Positions 19,560 through 28,781 of a stretch of 64,000 bases of DNA are shown here, piece by piece (position 1 is the stretch's first letter; every line of letters begins with the position of its first letter). The position numbers were made by a program, and so were the translations under genes. Origin of the DNA: Anaerobium acetethylicum (GTDB lineage Bacteria > Bacillota > Clostridia > Lachnospirales > Lachnospiraceae); assembly GCF_900096945.1 (NCBI RefSeq), contig NZ_FMKA01000002.1, positions 124,001 through 188,000 on the forward strand. Reading direction: 5' to 3'. Below the pieces are notes generated by a model. It was not told the origin of the DNA. It saw nothing but the letters and a program-made list of their open reading frames with translations, and ran no database searches.

Positions 19560-20348
19560 ATGGAAACAAAAGTGATATGTTTTGCAAACAACAAGGGAGG
19601 CAGCGGAAAATCGACGACCTGCTCAAATATCGGATACGGGCTTACCCTGCTTGGGAAAAAAGTCCTGCTGATTGACGGGGATATGCAGCTCAACCTGTCC
19701 CTGGCATTTTTTGCAGAGGAAAAGGTCCTGGAGTTTGCAAGGGGCGAAAAAAACCTCTACCACGCAATCAGGGATAAGAAGGATCTTTCGGAATTCATAC
19801 TGAATACAGAGTACGAGGGCCTTGACCTTGTTCCCTCATCGACCCTGATGAGTTCCATAGAATATGAGCTTTTTACAAAATGGCAGAGGGAATATATCCT
19901 GAAGAAATGTCTTGAAAACGTGAAGGCATCAGGGGTATATGACTATATCCTCATTGATGCGCCTCCGACGCTTGGCGGCTGGGTGATGAACATCCTGTGC
20001 GCTTCGGACAATCTGATCATTCCGGTTGAAGCAAGTCCATGGGGGCTCTTCGGACTGGCCAACATGTTCGAATTCCTGAATGAAGTGAAGCAGATTGCTC
20101 CAGACCTTTCCCTGATGGGCATCGCAATCACCAAGGTTGACGAAAGGAAGAACTATTTCAAGCAGACGATCGAGACCCTTCAGGAGATCGACAACGTCCA
20201 TCTGTTCAGTTCCTATGTACGCGTCGACAGTTCCGTGGAATGGGCCCAGGACAACAGCAAACCTGTCATAGCCTACAAAAGGAGCAGCAGGAGCGCGAAG
20301 GAATACATGAGCCTTGCAGAGGAGGTAAACAGCTATGGCAGTAGGTAA
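19560..20348 (+). CDS. ParA family ATPase (orphan)
   Basis: VICFANNKGGSGKSTTCSNIGYGLTLLGKKVLLIDGDMQLNLS (deviant Walker A), YDYILIDAPPTLGGWVMNILCASDNLIIPVEAS. Confidence 0.93.
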   Translation: METKVICFANNKGGSGKSTTCSNIGYGLTLLGKKVLLIDGDMQLNLSLAFFAEEKVLEFARGEKNLYHAIRDKKDLSEFILNTEYEGLDLVPSSTLMSSIEYELFTKWQREYILKKCLENVKASGVYDYILIDAPPTLGGWVMNILCASDNLIIPVEASPWGLFGLANMFEFLNEVKQIAPDLSLMGIAITKVDERKNYFKQTIETLQEIDNVHLFSSYVRVDSSVEWAQDNSKPVIAYKRSSRSAKEYMSLAEEVNSYGSR

Positions 20349-20865
20349 GGGAAGCATCATAAGGGCAACAAATGCCAGTGCGGCAGCAGAAGAGAAAAAT
20401 AAAAAGGCAGCCATATCTGCAGGGGCAGAGACGGCAGCGAAGGAAAAGAGAAAAACGGCTGAACATCAGGCGGCAGCGCTGGCATCGGTAAGGAACCCCC
20501 TGGCCGAAATACCGCTTGCTGAGATCCATCAGGTTCCGGAAAAATGGATGGGACGCAGAAGAAATGCCGGCTCCGTTTCAGAGCTTGCGGAATCAATCAG
20601 AAGGCATGGCATGATAGAGCCGGTGATTCTCCGCCAGATGGAAGACAATAGGTTCCAGCTCCTCTCGGGATACAGGCGCTTTTGCGCAGTACAGGAGCTT
20701 GGCCAGAGCACCATTACTGCAAGGGTGCTCGAAGGGGTAGCGGATCAGGAAGCACAGGAAATTTATAATGATCTCCATGGAATCGCTGAGAGAAGTAGTA
20801 TGCACGAAGCTAAATTCCAGGCAATATCAATGGTATCGGGAACTCTTCCCGACTATCTGCTTTAG
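20335..20865 (+). CDS. ParB/Spo0J N-terminal (ParBc) domain protein lacking an obvious HTH/C-terminal domain
   Basis: IPLAEIHQVPEKWMGRRRNAGSVSELAESIRRHGMIEPVILRQMEDNRFQLLSGYRRFCAVQELGQSTITARVL is ParB N-terminal. The protein ends about 45 aa after this motif. Overlaps the parA stop. Confidence 0.85.
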   Translation: MAVGKGSIIRATNASAAAEEKNKKAAISAGAETAAKEKRKTAEHQAAALASVRNPLAEIPLAEIHQVPEKWMGRRRNAGSVSELAESIRRHGMIEPVILRQMEDNRFQLLSGYRRFCAVQELGQSTITARVLEGVADQEAQEIYNDLHGIAERSSMHEAKFQAISMVSGTLPDYLL

Positions 20866-20929
20866 TAAAACCACCTGAAATGACAAATGTTGAATTTTGT
20901 TGTTTTGGGTGTTTTTATATTTAATCATA

Positions 20930-20958
20930 TTGCTTTGTGTTGGTTTGTGTATTATAAT
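20930..20958 (+). promoter_or_regulatory. Sigma-A-type promoter upstream of the Fe-ADH gene
   Basis: TTGCTT-17-TATAAT. Confidence 0.6.
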
Positions 20959-21075
20959 GGTGTCAGACAAAGGCTTTGTAGCAGCGATCCAGGACTAAGC
21001 GTTCTATAGTTACACAGGATGCACCAAAATTGCTGAACCAGCAAAGATATTTCATGCAGTGGGGAGAAAATAAAG

Positions 21076-22221
21076 ATGAACAGCTTTGACATAAAAACGA
21101 AAATATATTTTGGAGAGAATGCCCTGGACAGGCTTCTGAACATTCCATATAAGAAGGTCCTTGTGATAACCGATCCTTTTGTGGTCAAGAGCGGCATGAT
21201 TACGATGATCACCTACCGCTTAGAGGAGGGCGGGACCGAATACGAGATTTTCAAGGATGTTGTCCCCGACCCTCCCATCGAAAAAGTAGTTACAGGAGTG
21301 CAGAAGCTCCTTGAATACCAGCCGGAAGCGATTGTTGCAGTAGGCGGCGGATCGGCTATAGATTCGGCAAAGGCGATTAAGGAATTTGCCGTGCGAATCG
21401 GAAATATGGGCGACATCGGGCTTATCGCAATACCGACTACCAGTGGTACCGGTTCCGAGGTAACGGCGTTCTCTGTTATTTCAGATCCGGAAAACCAGAT
21501 CAAGTATCCCATGGTTTCAGACAGCCTCATACCGACCGAGGCGATACTGGATGCGGAGCTTGTGAAAAGCGTGCCGCCTGCCATAACGGCGGACACGGGA
21601 ATGGACGTACTCACCCACGCCATAGAAGCATATGTGAGCATAAACAACAATGAATTTTCAGCAGCGCTTGCAGAAAAATCAATAGAAATCTGCGGTGTAT
21701 GGCTCCTGAGAGCATATCTGGACGGAAACGACATGCATGCCAGAAAGAAGATGCATGTCGCTTCATGCCTTGCCGGTCTTGCCTTCAATTCGGCCAGTCT
21801 GGGCCTGAATCATGGAATGGCCCATCCCCTTGGGGCTAATTTCCATATACCTCATGGCCGGGCAAATGCCATGCTTCTGCCTCATATTATCGAGTTCAAC
21901 AGCGACATCAATATACACAGTAAGAGCCGTGACCACTATCTGCCGGCGGTAAGGAAGTACTGCAATATAGCAAAGCTTCTCGGTCTCAATAACTTCAACG
22001 AGATCACGACGGTGCGCGCCCTTGTAAACTGGATACAGTTCATGCTCAAGGAGATGAATATTCCGATTTCCGTATCACAGACCGAAAAAGTGACAGAAGC
22101 AGAATATATGGCGAAGCTGGATGTGCTTGCTGAAGCAGCGCTGAAAGACGGATGCACGGCAACGAATCCAAGGATACCAGCAAAAGAGCAGATCGTTGAA
22201 ATCTACAGGAAGCTCTGGTAG
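21076..22221 (+). CDS. Iron-containing alcohol dehydrogenase
   Basis: IVAVGGGSAIDSAKAI, IPTTSGTGSEVTAFSVI, GMDVLTHAIEAYVS, GLNHGMAHPLGANFHIPHGRANAMLLPHIIEFN. Confidence 0.95.
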   Translation: MNSFDIKTKIYFGENALDRLLNIPYKKVLVITDPFVVKSGMITMITYRLEEGGTEYEIFKDVVPDPPIEKVVTGVQKLLEYQPEAIVAVGGGSAIDSAKAIKEFAVRIGNMGDIGLIAIPTTSGTGSEVTAFSVISDPENQIKYPMVSDSLIPTEAILDAELVKSVPPAITADTGMDVLTHAIEAYVSINNNEFSAALAEKSIEICGVWLLRAYLDGNDMHARKKMHVASCLAGLAFNSASLGLNHGMAHPLGANFHIPHGRANAMLLPHIIEFNSDINIHSKSRDHYLPAVRKYCNIAKLLGLNNFNEITTVRALVNWIQFMLKEMNIPISVSQTEKVTEAEYMAKLDVLAEAALKDGCTATNPRIPAKEQIVEIYRKLW

Positions 22222-22254
22222 GATTCACATCTTCATAATTTATAAAAACAATCA

Positions 22255-22296
22255 GGCACGGGCCGGGAAAACATATTCCGGTACCGTGTTTTTTTG
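22255..22296 (+). terminator. Intrinsic terminator after the Fe-ADH gene
   Basis: CACGGGCCGG...CCGGTACCGTG hairpin followed by TTTTTTT. Confidence 0.88.
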
Positions 22297-22318
22297 TTTT
22301 CAAAGGAAAGTTCATTCT

Positions 22319-22441
22319 ATGTCATCTCATAGGAAAGTTCATCCTGTGAAATCAAAAAAAGCTCCATGTGGGACATGTGTTTATGAGATGGGGAAAAATG
22401 GAGAAAAAAATAAATGTGAAAAATCTGCGAAACTACTTTAA
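22319..22441 (+). CDS. Possible small Cys-containing protein (40 aa)
   Basis: ATG 22319 reads MSSHRKVHPVKSKKAPCGTCVYEMGKNGEKNKCEKSAKLL*, with CxxC plus a third Cys and AAAGGAAA about 12 nt upstream. Starts after a terminator. Confidence 0.35.
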   Translation: MSSHRKVHPVKSKKAPCGTCVYEMGKNGEKNKCEKSAKLL

Positions 22442-22539
22442 AAACAAATGGTTTTTATATATAATGTAGAAAGATGCGTTTAATTAACAGAACTATTGGA
22501 AAATTGAAAATAGACCAATGAATTTGAAAGGGGTACAAT

Positions 22540-23529
22540 ATGTTATCAACTGATATTGGAATCGATTTAGGAACAGCTAGTATACTTGTGTATGTAAAAG
22601 GCAAAGGGGTTGTATTAAAGGAACCTTCAGTAGTAGCTTTCGACAGAGATACGAATAAGATAAAAGCAATCGGAGAAGAAGCAAGGCTTATGATCGGAAG
22701 GACGCCGGGAAATATTATCGCGGTCAGACCTTTGAGACAGGGTGTTATCTCTGATTACTCAGTAACTGAAAAAATGCTTAAATATTTCATTCAGAAAGCG
22801 CTCGGCAAGAAGCCTTTCAGAAAGCCGAGAATCAGCGTATGTGTACCGAGCGGGGTTACGGAAGTTGAAAAGAAGGCAGTTGAAGATGCAACTTACCAGG
22901 CAGGCGCAAGGGAAGTTTCCATCATTGAAGAGCCTATTGCAGCAGCAATCGGTGCGGGAATCGATATTTCCAAACCATGCGGAAATATGATTGTTGATAT
23001 AGGCGGTGGAACTTCAGATATCGCAGTTATTTCCCTGGGCGGCACTGTAGTCAGCACGTCAATCAAAATCGCAGGCGATGATTTCGACGAAGCGATCGTG
23101 CGTTACATGCGTAAAAAGCATAACCTTCTGATTGGTGAAAGAACTGCAGAAGACATCAAAATCAAAATCGGTTCAGCATACAAGAGGGCGGAAGTGGCAA
23201 CAATGGACGTCAGAGGACGTAACCTTGTTACCGGCCTTCCAAAAACGATTACGGTCACTTCAGATGAAACGGAAGAGGCTTTAAGGGAAGCTACTTCACA
23301 GATTGTGGAAGCAGTACACAGCGTTCTGGAGAGAACACCACCTGAACTTGCAGCGGATATAGCAGACAGGGGAATCGTTCTTACAGGCGGCGGATGCCTC
23401 CTTCAGGGACTGGAAGAACTTATTGAAGAAAAGACAGGAATCAATACGATGACAGCGGAAGATCCGATGACTGCAGTAGCAATCGGAACCGGAAAATATG
23501 TTGAATTCCTCAGCGGAAAAAGAGACTAA
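22540..23529 (+). CDS. mbl: MreB/Mbl-family rod shape-determining actin homologue
   Basis: DIGIDLGTASILVYVKGKGVVLKEPSVVAFD...IEEPIAAAIGAG...MIVDIGGGTSDIAVISLGG. Gene order mbl-flhO-flhP as in Bacillus. Confidence 0.93.
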   Translation: MLSTDIGIDLGTASILVYVKGKGVVLKEPSVVAFDRDTNKIKAIGEEARLMIGRTPGNIIAVRPLRQGVISDYSVTEKMLKYFIQKALGKKPFRKPRISVCVPSGVTEVEKKAVEDATYQAGAREVSIIEEPIAAAIGAGIDISKPCGNMIVDIGGGTSDIAVISLGGTVVSTSIKIAGDDFDEAIVRYMRKKHNLLIGERTAEDIKIKIGSAYKRAEVATMDVRGRNLVTGLPKTITVTSDETEEALREATSQIVEAVHSVLERTPPELAADIADRGIVLTGGGCLLQGLEELIEEKTGINTMTAEDPMTAVAIGTGKYVEFLSGKRD

Positions 23530-23562
23530 TCATATTCAGAATAAAAAGCAGGAGATAATCGG

Positions 23563-24333
23563 ATGGTAAAAGGTTTATATACAGCACATACTGGAATGAT
23601 CAATCAGCAGAACAGGCTCGATGTCCTTACCAACAACCTGGCTAATTCGGCAACGAACGGCTACAAGAAGGAAGGGGCTACATCGCAGTCTTTTGATTCT
23701 GTCATGGCAGCTAAGATCAAAGATTCTTCAGAAGCCTTTGCCGCCAGAAGACTTGGCGGAATGAACATGGGCGTCAAAGTTGGAGAAACCTATACCGATT
23801 ACAGCCAGGGTTCTTTTAAAGTCACAGAGAATACCTATGACTTGGCATTGGAGGGGGATGGATTTTTTGCCATTTCCTTTACCGATCAGAACGGCGGGCA
23901 GTCCGTCAAATATACCAGGGACGGATCATTTACCCTTTCGAGCGAAGGGTATCTTGTAACCAAGGATGGGGACTATGTACAGGGCAGTAATGGAAATATC
24001 CGGATAAATGTTTCGGCGGACGTTGAAATTGACAGCCTTGGCAATATTTATGAAAATGGAATTCTTGCCGATAAAATAAGTGTAGTTGATTTTGAAGACA
24101 GCAGCTATTTGGAAAAATACGGCGAGAATATGTACAATCTGACAGAAGGCGGAACATTCAGGGTGTCTGAAGCTATCGTGCATCAGGGATATCTCGAAAC
24201 ATCGAATGTGAACGTCATTAGGGAAATGGTAGAAATGATCAATGTCACCCGTGCTTACGAGACAAACCAGAAGGTGATACAGACCATTGACGAAACCCTT
24301 GATAAGGCAGTCAATACAGTCGGAAGAGTATAA
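23563..24333 (+). CDS. Flagellar hook-basal body protein (FlgF/FlgG family, FlhO-like)
   Basis: MVKGLYTAHTGMINQQNRLDVLTNNLANSATNGYKKEG...GYLETSNVNVIREMVEMINVTRAYETNQKVIQ. Confidence 0.93.
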   Translation: MVKGLYTAHTGMINQQNRLDVLTNNLANSATNGYKKEGATSQSFDSVMAAKIKDSSEAFAARRLGGMNMGVKVGETYTDYSQGSFKVTENTYDLALEGDGFFAISFTDQNGGQSVKYTRDGSFTLSSEGYLVTKDGDYVQGSNGNIRINVSADVEIDSLGNIYENGILADKISVVDFEDSSYLEKYGENMYNLTEGGTFRVSEAIVHQGYLETSNVNVIREMVEMINVTRAYETNQKVIQTIDETLDKAVNTVGRV

Positions 24334-24335
24334 AC

Positions 24336-24388
24336 GCAGGTATCCAGAGCCGCTGTTTCGTGAGGCGTTGTTATGCAGGTATGCATAA
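24336..24388 (-). repeat. Probable diverged copy D of the dispersed 47-nt repeat
   Basis: CAGAGCCGCTGTTTCGTGAGGCGTTGTTATGCAGGTATGCATAAGAACCCC aligns without gaps to the reverse complement of copy B over ~38 nt, with many transitions. Confidence 0.5.
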
Positions 24389-24421
24389 GAACCCCAATTT
24401 TTCAGAGAGAGGTACACGAAT

Positions 24422-25237
24422 ATGATGAGAGCACTATGGTCAGCTGCTTCAGGCATGATTGCCCAACAGACCAGCGTTGACACGATTTCCAATAACCTCG
24501 CCAATGTAAATACGACAGGTTATAAAACAGAGACTGCGGAATTTAAATCCCTGCTCTATCAGACATTACAGACCAGGAGCACAAGTGCGAACGGTTCTGA
24601 CAAGCCGGTTCCAGCCCAGGTCGGACTTGGTGTGCGAACAGCTTCCATCACTTCCCGAATGAGCCAGGGAGCCCTGACTGCTACGGAAAGCGATACTGAT
24701 TTCGCCATTTCCGGTTCAGGATTCTTTGCTGTAAGAGGAGAGGATGGGGAAACCTATTATACCAGAAACGGTGACTTCAACTATATGGTCGGAACGAACG
24801 GCATGATGCTTGCAAACAGCGCCGGGCTTCCTGTGCTTGACTCGAATGGTAATGCCATCGAATTCGGTCCGGAGATAGACACCAGCAAGATCACCATCAG
24901 CGAGACAGGACAGCTCATGTATCCTGATGAGACGAACAATCCACAGTCGCTTGGATTTTCCATTGGAATTTTCCAGTTCAGCAATCCGGCCGGACTTGAA
25001 AAGACTTCCGGAAGCCTTATGAAAGAAACGGCAGCTTCGGCTGCGGCAATCAATGAAGCGACGGGACTGAATATCGTAAAAAGCACGATCAGCCAGGGCT
25101 ACCTTGAGTCGTCCAACGTGCAGGTAGTTGACGAGATGGTAAACATGATTGTGGCACAGCGGGCTTACGAAATGAATTCAAAGGCAATCCAGGCGGCTGA
25201 TGACATGCTCAGCCAGGCGAATAATTTGAGAAGGTAG
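24422..25237 (+). CDS. Flagellar hook-basal body protein (FlgG/FlhP-like)
   Basis: MMRALWSAASGMIAQQTSVDTISNNLANVNTTGYKTETAEF...GYLESSNVQVVDEMVNMIVAQRAYEMNSKAIQAADDMLSQANNL. Confidence 0.94.
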   Translation: MMRALWSAASGMIAQQTSVDTISNNLANVNTTGYKTETAEFKSLLYQTLQTRSTSANGSDKPVPAQVGLGVRTASITSRMSQGALTATESDTDFAISGSGFFAVRGEDGETYYTRNGDFNYMVGTNGMMLANSAGLPVLDSNGNAIEFGPEIDTSKITISETGQLMYPDETNNPQSLGFSIGIFQFSNPAGLEKTSGSLMKETAASAAAINEATGLNIVKSTISQGYLESSNVQVVDEMVNMIVAQRAYEMNSKAIQAADDMLSQANNLRR

Positions 25238-25244
25238 GCGGGAT

Positions 25245-25604
25245 ATGACATCGATTGGCAGTTTGGGTTCTGCATATCAGGCAGATATCTATAATAAAAC
25301 AGACAGGACGGATAAACTGGAAGACAACCTTTCGGGAAATCTGTCTTCGAAAGCGGATGAAGAGCTGATGGAGGTCTGTAAGGATTTTGAGGCATACTTT
25401 ACAGAACAGGTATTCAAGGCAATGAAGAAGATGGTCCCTGAGAGCGGGGAATCATCTTCGTCCATAACCCAGATGTCGGACTATATGGAGGACAGCCTCT
25501 ACCAGAATTATGCAGAAGCTGCTTCAGACGGCGAAGGGATGGGGATTGCCCAGACTCTTTACGACCAGATGAAAAGGAATTCATGTTTTTTCATGCAAGC
25601 ATGA
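25245..25604 (+). CDS. Rod-binding protein (FlgJ N-terminal-like)
   Basis: ELMEVCKDFEAYFTEQVFKAMKKMVPESG...MSDYMEDSLYQNYAEAASDGEGMGIAQTLYDQM. Confidence 0.85.
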   Translation: MTSIGSLGSAYQADIYNKTDRTDKLEDNLSGNLSSKADEELMEVCKDFEAYFTEQVFKAMKKMVPESGESSSSITQMSDYMEDSLYQNYAEAASDGEGMGIAQTLYDQMKRNSCFFMQA

Positions 25605-25740
25605 AACACATGACTTTGGGACCCTGGTATCATAATATATAAATATGAGCTGTCTCACACAGAGGCAGCTTTTTTAGCTCATAGGCGGGTGCCTGTAAGA
25701 GAAAAATGCTTCCTGTGGAAGTGCACTCATAAAAAAGGAT

Positions 25741-27966
25741 GTGAATCAGGAATTGGAAACTTTTGAAGGTTATGTTGAACATATCATATACAGAAATGCC
25801 GATAATGGCTATACGGTAATGAATGTCGTCGGAGACGGCGAGGAAATAACCTGTGTGGGAAGTTTCCATTATATTGGTGAAGGCGAGCTCATCTCTGTTG
25901 AAGGGAGCTATATCGAGCATCCGACCTATGGGCAGCAGCTTCAGGTCGAAAAGCTGGAAATAAAAGCGCCGGAGGACAGGGTGTCGATTGAGAGATATCT
26001 GGGTTCGGGTGCTATAAAAGGCATTGGAACTGCCCTGGCTGCCAGGATCGTAAGGCACTTCAAGAACGACACCTTCCGCATAATCGAGGAGGAGCCGGAG
26101 AGGCTTGTCGAAATCAAGGGAATCAGCGAGAGGAAGGCAAGAGAGATAGCTGAGCAGATCGAGGACAAGAAGGATATGCGCAAGGCCATGATATTCCTTC
26201 AGCAGTACGGCATTTCGACTTCCCTTGCGGCGAAGATATACAATCATTACGGCCCTGCCACCTACAAGGTGGTCAAGGAAAATCCTTATAAAATGGCGGA
26301 TGACATTGAAGGGGTAGGATTCAGGATAGCGGACGAGATTGCGGCGAAGGTAGGAATCCATACGGATTCGGACTTCCGGATACGAAGCGGCATTTTATAT
26401 GCCCTCGTCCAGGCGGCGGCAGACGGCCATACCTATCTTCCGGAGACGGAACTTCTGGGGAAGACCAGCGGTCTGCTTGCAGTTGACGCAGCCCATATCG
26501 GAAAGCATATCATGGATCTGTGCATAAATAAGAAGCTTGTCATCAAGTCCGAAGGGGAACGCAAGGATATTTATGCATCCCAGTACTACTATCTGGAACT
26601 GAACACGGCAAGGATGCTTCATGATCTGGATGTCAGCTGCGATATTCAGGATTCCGTGATCCAGACGGGGCTGAAGGCCATCGAAAGGGAATCGGACATC
26701 ACGCTTGATGAAATGCAGAGGGCAGCGGTATCGGAAGGAGTAAGACATGGACTGATGATCATCACCGGAGGTCCGGGAACAGGAAAAACAACTACCATCA
26801 ATGCCATGATCAAGTATTTCGAACGGGAAGGGCTGGATATTCTCCTTGCGGCACCGACCGGAAGAGCCGCCAAGAGGATGACCGAGACAACCGGATATGA
26901 GGCACAGACGATACACCGCCTTCTTGAAATCACCGGAATACCGGACGATGCAAACCCGAGGATCAATTTTGAAAGGAACGAACAGAACCCGCTGGAAGCG
27001 GATGTGGTCATCATAGACGAAATGTCCATGGTGGATATCCATCTGATTCATGCCCTGCTTCGGGCGGTAACTGTGGGAACCAGGCTGATACTGGTAGGCG
27101 ACGTAAACCAGCTTCCGTCAGTCGGACCGGGAAGCGTCCTGAAGGATATCATCAATGCCGGAGTGTACACTGTGGTCAAGCTTACCAAGGTCTTTAGGCA
27201 GGCAGTGCAGAGTGATATCATTGTAAATGCCCATAAGATCAATGCGGGGGAGAGGGTGGTTCTGGATAATAAGAGCCGCGACTTCTTCTTCCTGAAGAGG
27301 CAGGATCCAAATGTAATCATCAGCATACTCATCCAGCTGATCCAGCAGAAGCTGCCGCCATATGTGGATGCCACATCCTATGATATACAGGTCCTTACAC
27401 CAATGAGAAAAGGCAATCTGGGAGTCGAACGGCTCAATACCATACTCCAGGAATATCTGAATCCAAAGTCTCCCTCAAAAAGAGAAAAAGAGTATGGCCA
27501 GGGGCTTTTCCGCGAAGGCGACAAGGTCATGCAGATAAAGAACAACTACCAGATAGAATGGGAGATCCGCAGCAAATACGGAATTCCTGTAGAAAAGGGA
27601 ACCGGAGTATTCAACGGCGACATGGGGATCGTGAAGGAAATCAATACCTATGCGGAAACCGTAACAGTCGAATTCGATGAATCCCGGCAGGTGGAATATG
27701 CGTTCAAACAGCTGGAGGAGCTTGAACTGGCGTATGCGATAACCATACACAAGTCTCAGGGCAGCGAATATCCAGCAGTCGTGATTCCGCTGCTTACAGG
27801 TCCAAGGATGCTGATGAACAGGAATCTGCTGTATACGGCAGTCACACGAGCCCGAAAATGCGTCACGATCGTTGGAAGTACAGAGACCTTCCAGATGATG
27901 ATTGACAACGAAAGCGAGCAGAAGAGGTATTCGGGGCTCAAAGAAAGGATTCTGGAAATTTCATAA
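25741..27966 (+). CDS. RecD2/YrrC family SF1B DNA helicase
   Basis: FEGYVEHIIYRNADNGYTVMNV, helix-hairpin-helix repeats, ITGGPGTGKTTTINAMI, LAAPTGRAAKRMTE, IIDEMSMVDI, YAITIHKSQGSEYPAVVIPL. GTG start. Confidence 0.95.
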   Translation: MNQELETFEGYVEHIIYRNADNGYTVMNVVGDGEEITCVGSFHYIGEGELISVEGSYIEHPTYGQQLQVEKLEIKAPEDRVSIERYLGSGAIKGIGTALAARIVRHFKNDTFRIIEEEPERLVEIKGISERKAREIAEQIEDKKDMRKAMIFLQQYGISTSLAAKIYNHYGPATYKVVKENPYKMADDIEGVGFRIADEIAAKVGIHTDSDFRIRSGILYALVQAAADGHTYLPETELLGKTSGLLAVDAAHIGKHIMDLCINKKLVIKSEGERKDIYASQYYYLELNTARMLHDLDVSCDIQDSVIQTGLKAIERESDITLDEMQRAAVSEGVRHGLMIITGGPGTGKTTTINAMIKYFEREGLDILLAAPTGRAAKRMTETTGYEAQTIHRLLEITGIPDDANPRINFERNEQNPLEADVVIIDEMSMVDIHLIHALLRAVTVGTRLILVGDVNQLPSVGPGSVLKDIINAGVYTVVKLTKVFRQAVQSDIIVNAHKINAGERVVLDNKSRDFFFLKRQDPNVIISILIQLIQQKLPPYVDATSYDIQVLTPMRKGNLGVERLNTILQEYLNPKSPSKREKEYGQGLFREGDKVMQIKNNYQIEWEIRSKYGIPVEKGTGVFNGDMGIVKEINTYAETVTVEFDESRQVEYAFKQLEELELAYAITIHKSQGSEYPAVVIPLLTGPRMLMNRNLLYTAVTRARKCVTIVGSTETFQMMIDNESEQKRYSGLKERILEIS

Positions 27967-28028
27967 TTCTGCAGAGCCATATAGGGAAAAGCCATATAAG
28001 AGAGAGTCATTGGGGGAAAGGATTTTAT

Positions 28029-28751
28029 ATGCAAAAAAACGGACTGGCAGAAGCCATGGCCGAACTGGTCTATCCGAGGCACTGCCCGGTATGCCATGAA
28101 ATAATGCCTTATGGGACAGGGAAAGCCTGTGTCCCATGCAGAGCATCTCTGAGCTGCATCGGCGAACCAAAATGCAGGAAGTGCGGGAAGCCTGTAGACC
28201 AGGAAGAACAGGAATACTGCTTCGACTGCAGCAGGCAGAGTCATTCTTATGAGCAGGGAACTGCGGTCTGGCTCTATGATAAAAAAATGAAAGAATCAAT
28301 CTATCGTTTTAAGTATCACAACAAGCGGGAATATGGCGACTTCTATACAGAAGAGATCATGCGTCATTGCGGCAGCGATATACAGAGATGGAAGGCGGAT
28401 ATGATCATCCCGGTGCCCCTCCATAAATCGAAAATGAGAAAAAGGGGATTCAACCAGGCGGAATTAATTGCCCGCGGAATCGGCGAATCAACAGGAATAC
28501 CAGTCAGAAATGATATTGTGGTAAGGAACAGGAAGACCCTTCCGCAGAAAGAACTGAGCCTGAAGGAAAGGCAAATAAATCTAAAAAGGGCTTTTAAAAT
28601 AGTTGATAATGATGTAGAATTGAAAATAATTATACTGATTGACGATATTTATACAACAGGAAGTACAGTGGACGGAGTGGCAGAAGTTCTGCTTGAGGCG
28701 GGCGCCTCCCGTGTCTATTATGTCAGTATCTGCATCGGAAAAGGAATATAG
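28029..28751 (+). CDS. ComF family protein (PRTase-like)
   Basis: N-terminal CxxC zinc motif, FKYHNKREYGDF, IPVPLHKSKMRKRGFNQAELIARGI, IILIDDIYTTGSTVDGVAEVL. Confidence 0.94.
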   Translation: MQKNGLAEAMAELVYPRHCPVCHEIMPYGTGKACVPCRASLSCIGEPKCRKCGKPVDQEEQEYCFDCSRQSHSYEQGTAVWLYDKKMKESIYRFKYHNKREYGDFYTEEIMRHCGSDIQRWKADMIIPVPLHKSKMRKRGFNQAELIARGIGESTGIPVRNDIVVRNRKTLPQKELSLKERQINLKRAFKIVDNDVELKIIILIDDIYTTGSTVDGVAEVLLEAGASRVYYVSICIGKGI

Positions 28752-28781
28752 CAGAGGCATCAGGAAAGGACGTGCAGATTC

